From: Pseudomonas sp. 10S4
GTDB taxonomy: Bacteria > Pseudomonadota > Gammaproteobacteria > Pseudomonadales > Pseudomonadaceae
NCBI RefSeq assembly: GCF_034344865.1
Contig: NZ_CP133774.1
Location: 5,270,001-5,334,000, forward strand
Length of the DNA stretch: 64,000 nt
Reading direction: 5' to 3'
A program made the translations under genes and the position numbers. The notes under the pieces were generated by a model. The model saw nothing but the letters and a program-made list of their open reading frames with translations. It was not told the origin of the DNA and made no database searches. Shown here piece after piece: positions 57,799 through 64,000 of the stretch. How positions within the stretch are numbered: position 1 is the first letter of the stretch; every line of letters begins with the position of its first letter.

Positions 57799-58491
57799 TC
57801 ACTGCGCGTTCGTTACTTCAGCGTTTTTTTCGCGCAACAGCGAATGCCAATCACCGTCATTCAGTATACCCAGCACCTGAAGTTGTCCGTTAGCGTCAAT
57901 GCTGACAAACAAGGAGCTGCTGTATTCGCTGGCGGCAGCGTGCTTGAAACCGGTCTGCTTTTCAAAATCACCGATGCAGCCGCTGTGTGTGACCAGTACC
58001 GAATTGCGATGGGGAACCTTATGCGCGACGACATCGTTACGCAGGGTACTGCCACAACTGGCCAGCCATTCCTGAGTTACCGCTGCTTTACCAAACATGG
58101 CGTGTGCCGATTGCTCGGTGCGGGTCACCGGGCTGACGAAGACATCAGTCTGTGCCATGCCCAGGCTCACAAAGCCTTGGCCTACCGCCGCGGAAGCCTG
58201 GCTGCCGAGTTGGGTAATGCCGTCGGCCGGACCCAGGCACGGGTTACTGGAACGGTCGCAACGTTCGGCGTGGCGAACCAGCACCACCACGTCACCGGCC
58301 TGCCAATGCTTGATCAGTTCGGCCTGGACCTTGGAGCTTGCACTGCCAAGATCTGTCGGGGATCGATGCCACCACATGAAGCCCGTCACCAGGACGGCCA
58401 CCGTCAATAAGGCTGACACACTGATGATTTTGGTGAGTCGCGATGGCGATCCTCGACGGGACGGCATTGCGGATGTCACTGATTCGACCAC
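57799..58491 (-). CDS. Membrane-anchored histidine phosphatase family protein (Ais-like)
   Basis: A 230-residue protein of the histidine phosphatase (phosphoglycerate mutase-like) superfamily. The catalytic RHG-type motif is LVRHAERCD, and the second catalytic His is in VLVTHSGCIGDF. Residues about 20-42 form one membrane anchor (IISVSALLTVAVLVTGFMWW), placing the domain outside the cytoplasm. In E. coli, Ais of this superfamily removes heptose phosphate from LPS and lies beside arn. The start is a GTG at 58491 behind AAAGGGG; an ATG at 58467 is the alternative. Its position between ArnT and a two-component system supports an LPS role, but that is inference. Confidence 0.82.
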   Translation of the reverse strand: MVESVTSAMPSRRGSPSRLTKIISVSALLTVAVLVTGFMWWHRSPTDLGSASSKVQAELIKHWQAGDVVVLVRHAERCDRSSNPCLGPADGITQLGSQASAAVGQGFVSLGMAQTDVFVSPVTRTEQSAHAMFGKAAVTQEWLASCGSTLRNDVVAHKVPHRNSVLVTHSGCIGDFEKQTGFKHAAASEYSSSLFVSIDANGQLQVLGILNDGDWHSLLREKNAEVTNAQ

Positions 58492-58733
58492 GGTCTTGCC
58501 CCTTTGAATAACCCGAAAACTGCACGCAACGCAGCCTTGGCCGGGAAAGTTTCGACGAAAATTGAAGTTGCTTAGTCGTACTTCTAACGATGAGCAACAC
58601 ACTAAGGGGCGGGGCGTATGAGCGCGGTGAAACGAATGTGAAAAATTTGCGGAAATTCATTGTTATTCAAGAAACCCTCTCCCTTTAGTTTCAGTGACAG
58701 CAGCGTAGTCCATTGACGAGTAATGATACGGAG

Positions 58734-58758
58734 TATTTGAAAATCACTATCAAATACG
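58734..58758. terminator. AT-rich hairpin after the histidine kinase gene
   Basis: GTATTTGA and TCAAATAC form a perfect eight-base stem around nine bases, about 15 bases beyond the kinase stop. Its low GC content makes it a weak terminator; it might instead be an operator ahead of the phosphatase gene. Confidence 0.35.
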
Positions 58759-58772
58759 CCGTGTAGATTATT

Positions 58773-60146
58773 TCAAGTTGTTTCCGTGGAGGGTCTGCCA
58801 AGCAAATCGACTCGGCAGCCAGGCGCCGCATCACTGACGGCCAGCTCCATGTCGTGCAGGCGCGCCACCGCTGAGACCATGCTCAGTCCAAGGCCGTTAC
58901 CCGGCGTATGCCGGCTGGATTCGGCGCGGTACAGCCTGCGCAATACCGCTTCGCGCTCAGCCGGCGCAATACCCGGTCCGTTATCCGTCACGCGAATCCC
59001 CACAGCAATCTGGTCAGCGATCACCGTCAGGTGAATGTCGCTATGGTCCGGTGAAAACTTGATCGCGTTGTCCAGCAAGTTGCAGACAGCATCGAACAAC
59101 AGTTGCGCATCACCGGCTATAACGGCCGGCATCTGGCTGCTATTGAATGTCAGGCTGATGCCGCGTTCCTCGGCCAGCGGTTCATAGAGCTCCGCAGCAT
59201 CGGCCGCTATTACATTCAAATCCAGCGGCGCAAAGTGACTGCGGCGCGCGCTGTTTTCGATTTCCGAAATGCGCAGCAAGGCTTTGAACGTTAACAGCAG
59301 GCCCTTGGCTTCGGTGAGTGCCGCGTCAATGCTGGTGGCATATTGGGCTTCATCCAGACCACGCCGCTGGGCGCGCTCAAGGCCTGCGATCAGCCGGGTC
59401 AGCGGAGTGCGCAGGTCATGGGCGATGTCATCGCAGACACCTTTGACTTCGCTCATCAACCGTTCCAGCTCATCCAGCATGCCGTTGACCACGCCAGCCA
59501 GACGGTCGATATCGTCGTTGTTACCAAGGATCGGCAGCCGACCGGTCAAGTCACCCTCGATGATGCCTTTGATTGAACGACTCAGTTTATCCAGGCGCCG
59601 GTGGGCCGAGTAACCCAGCAGCACCGCACCGAACAGACCGACTACCAGCAACAGAACACCGCCGGAATACAAAGCATTGATCAGCAGTTCATCGAACTCG
59701 CGAATATCGTGCATATCCTGGGCGACCAGCAACGTCTTGCCGTCGGGCAGGCGATGCACCATGAACCGTACCGGACGATGGTGGCCATTATCCTTGAGCC
59801 AGCGAAACTCCTGCGGTTTGTCGTATTCGGCGAACGGCGGCAGGCGATGAATCGCTCCGGCGATAAACTTGCCTTGTTCGTCGAACAGGCTATGAGGCAG
59901 TCGGCCTTCGACATCCTGCACGGCATGCTTGCGAATCTCGGCCAACTGCAACTCCGGTGATTGCAGGCTGCGGTTTTCGACTTGCCGATAGAGCGCCGTA
60001 TCGGCTTCGGTTTTCAGGTAGAACGCCGTTTGCCAATAGATGTAGCCGAACAGCGCCAGGAACGAGCAACCGAATAGCCCAAGAAACAGCAGGCCGGTGC
60101 GAAAACTGATGGTGCGCGGTATTTCACTCAGGTGAACGGAGTACAT
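58773..60146 (-). CDS. Two-component sensor histidine kinase
   Basis: A 457-residue inner-membrane sensor kinase. Two membrane helices (about residues 15-38 and 160-182) bracket a periplasmic sensor region of about 120 residues; a HAMP domain follows (about 185-240). The phosphoacceptor is the His of DDIAHDLRTPLTRL (about residue 243), then N-box LLDNAIKF, G1 DNGPGIAP and G2 GNGLGLSMV. The start ATG at 60146 overlaps the regulator gene by 23 bases, with GGAG six bases ahead inside it. It is paired with the response regulator upstream. The signal is unknown; the LPS-modifying neighbours suggest envelope stress or cations. Confidence 0.92.
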   Translation of the reverse strand: MYSVHLSEIPRTISFRTGLLFLGLFGCSFLALFGYIYWQTAFYLKTEADTALYRQVENRSLQSPELQLAEIRKHAVQDVEGRLPHSLFDEQGKFIAGAIHRLPPFAEYDKPQEFRWLKDNGHHRPVRFMVHRLPDGKTLLVAQDMHDIREFDELLINALYSGGVLLLVVGLFGAVLLGYSAHRRLDKLSRSIKGIIEGDLTGRLPILGNNDDIDRLAGVVNGMLDELERLMSEVKGVCDDIAHDLRTPLTRLIAGLERAQRRGLDEAQYATSIDAALTEAKGLLLTFKALLRISEIENSARRSHFAPLDLNVIAADAAELYEPLAEERGISLTFNSSQMPAVIAGDAQLLFDAVCNLLDNAIKFSPDHSDIHLTVIADQIAVGIRVTDNGPGIAPAEREAVLRRLYRAESSRHTPGNGLGLSMVSAVARLHDMELAVSDAAPGCRVDLLGRPSTETT

Positions 60147-60816
60147 AGCCGGCTCCACGAATGGTGTGAATCATCGGCAGATCGCCTTCGCCATCAACCT
60201 TGCGTCGCAAGCGGCTGATGTGGACCTCGATCACATTCGTGCGCTCGTCGTAGGCGTAACTCCACACCGCTTCAAACAACATGGTACGCGTGATGACTTG
60301 CCCGGCATTGCGCATCAGATGCTCGAGCAAGGCGTACTCGCGAGGCACCAGTTCGATGACCCGTTCACCACGGCGTACTGTTCGCCGCAACAAATCGATT
60401 TCCAGGTTGGCGACTCGCAGTCGGGGTTCCTGAGTCGTCGCGGGCGGCTCTGCACGGCGCCGGCACAAGGCATCGAGGCGTGCTGTCAGCTCGATGAACT
60501 CAAACGGTTTGGTCAGGTAGTCGTCACCCCCGGCGCGCAAGCCGCGAACCCGCTCGTCCAGCGCACTCAAGGCGCTGAGAATCAGCACCGGAGTGCTCAC
60601 GCTGGCCGCTCGCAATGCGGTGAGCACACCTAAACCATCCAGGCCGCCAGGCAACATGCGGTCCAGGACGATCAGGTCGAAGGGTTCACTCAAGGCTTTC
60701 AACAGGCCTTCGCGGCCATTGTCGACACAGCTCACCGTGAAGCCGTGATCACACAGGGCCGCTTCGATTTCGCGGGCAGTAGGCAAGTCGTCTTCGACGA
60801 CCAAAACATGGGTCAT
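60124..60816 (-). CDS. OmpR-family response regulator
   Basis: A 230-residue DNA-binding response regulator. The receiver has acidic residues E8, D9, D10, phosphoacceptor D52 (LIVLDRMLPGG) and the K in YLTKPFEF. The winged helix follows (ELVPREYALLEHLMRNAG and VIEVHISRLRRKV). I take the ATG at 60816 because MTHVLVVEDD is the typical entry; a GTG at 60834 is also possible. It is partnered with the downstream kinase, and is divergent from another OmpR-type regulator across about 120 bases. Confidence 0.92.
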   Translation of the reverse strand: MTHVLVVEDDLPTAREIEAALCDHGFTVSCVDNGREGLLKALSEPFDLIVLDRMLPGGLDGLGVLTALRAASVSTPVLILSALSALDERVRGLRAGGDDYLTKPFEFIELTARLDALCRRRAEPPATTQEPRLRVANLEIDLLRRTVRRGERVIELVPREYALLEHLMRNAGQVITRTMLFEAVWSYAYDERTNVIEVHISRLRRKVDGEGDLPMIHTIRGAGYVLRSPE

Positions 60817-60895
60817 GGCAGTTGAACCGGTCACGTAGTCGGGACAGAGGTGGCATAGTGTGTCAAAGCCTTGGGCGAAGCTACGTTCCCGCCGG

Positions 60896-60910
60896 TTAAA
60901 TAAAAGTTTA
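60896..60910. promoter_or_regulatory. 15-base motif ahead of the efflux-linked response regulator
   Basis: TTAAATAAAAGTTTA lies 25 bases upstream of the TTG start of the regulator at 60936. The identical 15 bases occur at 61622-61636, ahead of the efflux operon. It has TAAA and TTTA ends, resembling a two-half-site target for an OmpR-type regulator. Confidence 0.55.
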
Positions 60911-60935
60911 GGTTGGATTTCATGGAGACCGTTCC

Positions 60936-61625
60936 TTGCGCATTCTTGTGGTTGAAGACGATGCCCAGACCGCCGCGTACCTGCTGCGCGGGTTGACGGA
61001 AAGTGGCCATGTCGTCGATATCGCCAGCGACGGCAACAGTGGCCTGGACATGGCCCTGGAAGCGATTCACGACGCGTTGATTGTCGATCGACGCTTACCC
61101 GGGCTCAACGGCATCGAGTTGATCAAGGCCTTGCGAAGTCGTGGCCAGCGGGTGCCGATCCTGATGCTCAGCGCCCAGGCGTCCACCGCGCAAAAGGTCG
61201 AAGGCCTGCAAGCCGGTTGTGACGATTACCTGGCCAAACCTTATGCATTCGCCGAAGTGCTGGCGCGTCTGGATGCCTTGATGCGCGGCCGCGATCAATC
61301 GAACGGGCCGGTACGTCAGCTAGAGGTCGGAGAGTTGCGACTCGACTGCGCCACGCGTACCGCCGTGCGCCAGGGACGGGTTATTGCCTTGCAGCATCGC
61401 GAAGCCCTGTTGCTGGAAAAACTCATGCGCCACAGCGGCCAGGTGGTGACCCGCGACATGCTGCTCGACAGCGCCTGGGACTACGCTTTCGACCCCAACG
61501 ACAACGTGATCGACAAACACATCCATCGCCTGCGGCGAAAACTCGATGAAGGTTTTGATGACTCGCTGATCAAGACTGTGCCCGGCGTCGGCTACAGCTT
61601 TCAGGTCAACACGCCGCAAGATTAA
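60936..61625 (+). CDS. OmpR-family response regulator (efflux-linked)
   Basis: A 229-residue response regulator. Receiver acidic residues E7, D8, D9, phosphoacceptor D51 (ALIVDRRLPGLNG) and K in YLAKPYAF; C-terminal winged helix with HREALLLEKLMRHSGQVVTR and NVIDKHIHRLRRKL. The start is a TTG at 60936 with GGAG eight bases ahead. No kinase gene adjoins it in the window; one may lie beyond the efflux genes. The shared upstream motif suggests that it controls itself and the efflux operon. Confidence 0.92.
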   Translation: MRILVVEDDAQTAAYLLRGLTESGHVVDIASDGNSGLDMALEAIHDALIVDRRLPGLNGIELIKALRSRGQRVPILMLSAQASTAQKVEGLQAGCDDYLAKPYAFAEVLARLDALMRGRDQSNGPVRQLEVGELRLDCATRTAVRQGRVIALQHREALLLEKLMRHSGQVVTRDMLLDSAWDYAFDPNDNVIDKHIHRLRRKLDEGFDDSLIKTVPGVGYSFQVNTPQD

Positions 61626-61636
61626 ATAAAAGTTTA
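61622..61636. promoter_or_regulatory. Second copy of the 15-base motif, ahead of the efflux operon
   Basis: TTAAATAAAAGTTTA, identical to 60896-60910, overlaps the stop codon of the response regulator gene and lies about 92 bases upstream of the outer-membrane factor ATG. Its identity to the first copy in an otherwise GC-rich region is unlikely to be chance. Confidence 0.55.
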
Positions 61637-61728
61637 TCTACCGACGAACGCTCTGGCAGGCACTCCTCGCTATCTTCGCCTCATTCGTGGACTAGTCCAC
61701 AGAGGCTCAAGCGGGAGATAGCTAGCCC

Positions 61729-63146
61729 ATGTCCGTTGCAACCTTGGCGGTGCGCACCTTACGTTCCGCGCGTTATTCACCGATGTCTTTGATGTTGCTC
61801 GGCGTGCTGGCGCTGAGCGGCTGCTCGATGGTGCCCGAGTATCGGCAACCCGAGTTGCCCGTGGCCGCACAGTGGGATGGCACGCCAGACAGCCAATCAG
61901 CGCCGGGCGGGCAGTGGTGGCGCGAGTTTCACAGCACCGAACTCGACTCGCTGATCACCCGTGGCCTGGCCTCCAATTACACCCTCAAGGCTGCGGTCAG
62001 TCGGATTGACGAGGCGCGTGCTTCAGCACAAGTCGTGGGCGCCGGCCAATACCCGGCGCTGAATCTGGGGGCAATTTCCAGCGTCAGAACAACTACGGCA
62101 CCACGGCAAAACGCAGCGTCTTTGCCGAAGCCACCTACGAGGTGGATTTCTGGGGCAAACAGCGTGCGGCAGCCGATTCCGCCGACGCCCTGGCCAACGC
62201 CAGTGTGTTCGACGCCCATACATTGCGTATGACTCTGGGCGCGAGCATTGCTGACAGTTACTTCCAGGTGCTGTCGCTGGAAGAACGCCTGCGTCTGGCC
62301 CAGTCGATTGCTGACGATGCCCGGCAAGTGCTCGACCTGGTGGAAGTCCAGGCCAGCCAGGGCGCGGTGTCGAATCTCGAAGTCGCTCAGCAACGCAATG
62401 CCATGCAGACCTTTGAAGCGGCGATGCCAGGGTTGCGTCAGCAACGGGATTTGGCGCTGTACCAATTGGCGGTACTGGTCGGCGCGCCACCCCAAGGCTT
62501 TCATCTGCAAGGTAACGGGCTCGACACCTTGCAAGTGCCGCAGCCTTCGACCGGCCTGCCGATTGGCTTGTTGCGTCAGCGTCCAGACATTCAAGCAGCC
62601 GAGGCGAGGCTGACGTCGGCGAACTTCGATGTCGGTGTGGCCCGTGCCGCGTTTCTGCCCAACCTCTCACTGGACCTGCTGGGCGGTATCGATACGATCG
62701 CCGGCGGACAGATCTGGAGCGCTATCGGCACCCTAAGTCAGCCGCTGTTCGCCGGTGGCCAGCTCAAGGGCCAGCTGCATTTCGACGAGGCTCATGTGCA
62801 GGAGCTGACCGCCAATTACCGTGAGTCGATCATCGAGGCGCTGCAAGACGTCCAAACCCAGGTCAGCGCCGCCCGTGAGCTGGACAAGAGTTACGCCTTG
62901 AACCAATCGGCCGTCGATTCGGCCCGCGAAGCCGCGCGGCTGGCACAGGTTCGCTACCGGCTGGGCTCTACCGATTTCCAGACCTTACTGATCGTTGAGC
63001 GCACCCAGTACCAGGCCGAAGACACGCTGTTGCAGGTGCGCCTGCAACACCTTCAGGCCGCTGTCGGTTTGTTTCGCGCCTTAGGCGGGGATTTTTCCGC
63101 CGCCACCATCGCTTCCAATTCTCCTTCCCAGGTGGCTCACCCATGA
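61729..63146 (+). pseudogene. RND efflux outer-membrane factor (OprM/NodT family), frameshifted as sequenced
   Basis: An outer-membrane channel lipoprotein. The lipobox is LALSGCS (lipidated Cys near residue 28), followed by the WWREFHSTELDSLITRGL and RIDEARASAQVVGAGQYPALNL segments. The frame then breaks; the rest (YEVDFWGKQRAA, LLRQRPDIQAAEARLTSANF, VGVARAAFLPNLSLD, and the long tunnel helices) continues in another frame. Adding one G to the G-run at 62067-62071 restores NLGGNFQRQNNYG and gives 472 residues, the normal size. GGGAGA precedes the ATG. Its stop overlaps the adaptor start by ATGA. Confidence 0.89.
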
Positions 63147-64000
63147 ATGTTCTACACCCACGTCGTCGCGTTGCTCTCTGGGGCCTGGTGATTGTGTCGC
63201 TCGGCGCAGCCCTCGGCGGTTTTCAATGGATCAAGCGGGCCCAGGCAGCGCCGGCGAAGTCTGAAGCAGCGGCGGTGCCGGTGCAGATGACCCAAGTCAG
63301 TCGTCAGGACTTGCCGGTCTGGATCAGTGCCATCGGCAATGTGCAGGCCCTCAACAGTGTGAATGTGCGGGTGAGGGTGGACGGCGAGCTGCAAAAAATC
63401 CTGTTCAATGAGGGACAAACCGTCACCGCCGGCAGCCTGTTGGCGGTGATCGACCCGAGGGTTTATCAGGCCCAGGTTGCTCAAGCCCAAGCCTTGGTCG
63501 CCAAGGATCAGGCGCAGTTGGCCAATCTGAGGGTCAGCCTGGACCGAGCCAGCAAACTGGCCGCTGCCAAGGCCGGCCCGACCCAGGACGTTGACACTTT
63601 CCGCGCTAATCTGGCGGCCCAGCAAGCTACCGTGCAGGCGGATCAAGCAGCACTGGATACCGCGCGCCTGCAATTGGAATTCACCCAGGTCAAGGCGCCG
63701 TTGACCGGCCGCACCGGCCAGCGCCTGCTCGACGTCGGTTCCATTGCCCATGGTGCTGAGGCTACGGGGCTGGTGACGATTACCCAGATGAATCCGATCT
63801 CCGTGGCTTTCGCGGTGTCCCAGGATGATCTGGCAGAAATCCTCGAAGAAAACGCCAAAGGCGCGTTACAGGTTGTCGCGATGACGCGCGACGGTCACCA
63901 GGAAATCGCCCATGGCCAACTGAGTTTCATCGACAGCCAGGTGGCCGCTGCCAGTGGGCAGATCCAGCTCAAGGCCCAATTCGACAATGCCGCCGGTCAA
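63143..64000 (+). CDS. RND efflux periplasmic adaptor subunit (MdtA type, partial)
   Basis: A membrane-fusion protein cut off by the window edge after 286 codons. An N-terminal membrane anchor (residues about 10-30) is followed by the first half of the lipoyl domain (VRVRVDGELQKILFNEGQTV), an alpha-hairpin (VYQAQVAQAQALVAKDQAQL), the second half of the lipoyl domain (VKAPLTGRTGQRLLDVGSI) and a beta-barrel start. It bridges the outer-membrane factor to an inner-membrane RND pump, whose gene is expected just beyond the window. The MdtA-like pattern, and not a CzcB-like one, suggests an organic rather than metal substrate. Confidence 0.9.
   Translation, partial: MNVLHPRRRVALWGLVIVSLGAALGGFQWIKRAQAAPAKSEAAAVPVQMTQVSRQDLPVWISAIGNVQALNSVNVRVRVDGELQKILFNEGQTVTAGSLLAVIDPRVYQAQVAQAQALVAKDQAQLANLRVSLDRASKLAAAKAGPTQDVDTFRANLAAQQATVQADQAALDTARLQLEFTQVKAPLTGRTGQRLLDVGSIAHGAEATGLVTITQMNPISVAFAVSQDDLAEILEENAKGALQVVAMTRDGHQEIAHGQLSFIDSQVAAASGQIQLKAQFDNAAGQ

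Overview
This GC-rich window comes from a Pseudomonas of the P. fluorescens group. The evidence is the full arnBCADTEF-ugd lipid A operon, efeUOB, sfnG, CtlX, paired single-subunit uptake systems, and many REP-type palindromes of the kinds found between genes in fluorescent pseudomonads. About 50 protein genes are visible. I noticed no rRNA, tRNA, CRISPR array or insertion sequence.

Layout. 0-3.7 kb is an organosulfur module: a TauE/SafE exporter, an acyl-CoA-dehydrogenase-like flavin monooxygenase, and SfnG dimethyl sulfone monooxygenase behind a good sigma-54 promoter. 3.8-6.5 kb holds a TetR regulator with a palindromic operator, a DUF1348 protein and pssA. 6.6-10.9 kb is the Fur-boxed iron uptake operon efeU-efeO-efeB plus an extra M75 protein. 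11-20.6 kb is an AraC regulator with acyl-CoA synthetase, SDR, thiolase, acyl-CoA dehydrogenase and enoyl-CoA hydratase (a complete 2-methylbutyryl-CoA type beta-oxidation set), facing a second acyl-CoA dehydrogenase and a 3-hydroxyisobutyryl-CoA hydrolase (valine branch). 21-26.9 kb is a basic amino acid ABC transporter with an Lrp/AsnC regulator, CtlX and an arginine N-succinyltransferase.

27.8-37.7 kb is the most intriguing block: a C-N lyase of the argininosuccinate lyase family, a polar amino acid ABC transporter, two polysaccharide-deacetylase-fold hydrolases (one missing a metal-binding His), an MmgE/PrpD protein and an MFS transporter, with a divergent LysR regulator. It looks like a catabolic island for an N-dicarboxyethyl-type or cyclic-imide compound. 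38.3-48.7 kb is the lipid A aminoarabinose operon followed by a GT39 protein. 49-53.7 kb has a lone tyrosine recombinase and a ferric iron ABC importer with a Fur-type box. 54-57.5 kb has a second ArnT with a second GT39 partner. 57.8-64 kb has a membrane-anchored histidine phosphatase, a two-component pair, and a divergent response regulator driving an RND-type efflux operon cut by the window end.

Eight otherwise well-conserved genes each carry one single-base frameshift. Six are one-base losses in homopolymer runs. This pattern points to sequencing or assembly indels more than to real gene decay. The affected genes are typed pseudogene here only because the reading frame is broken as given.
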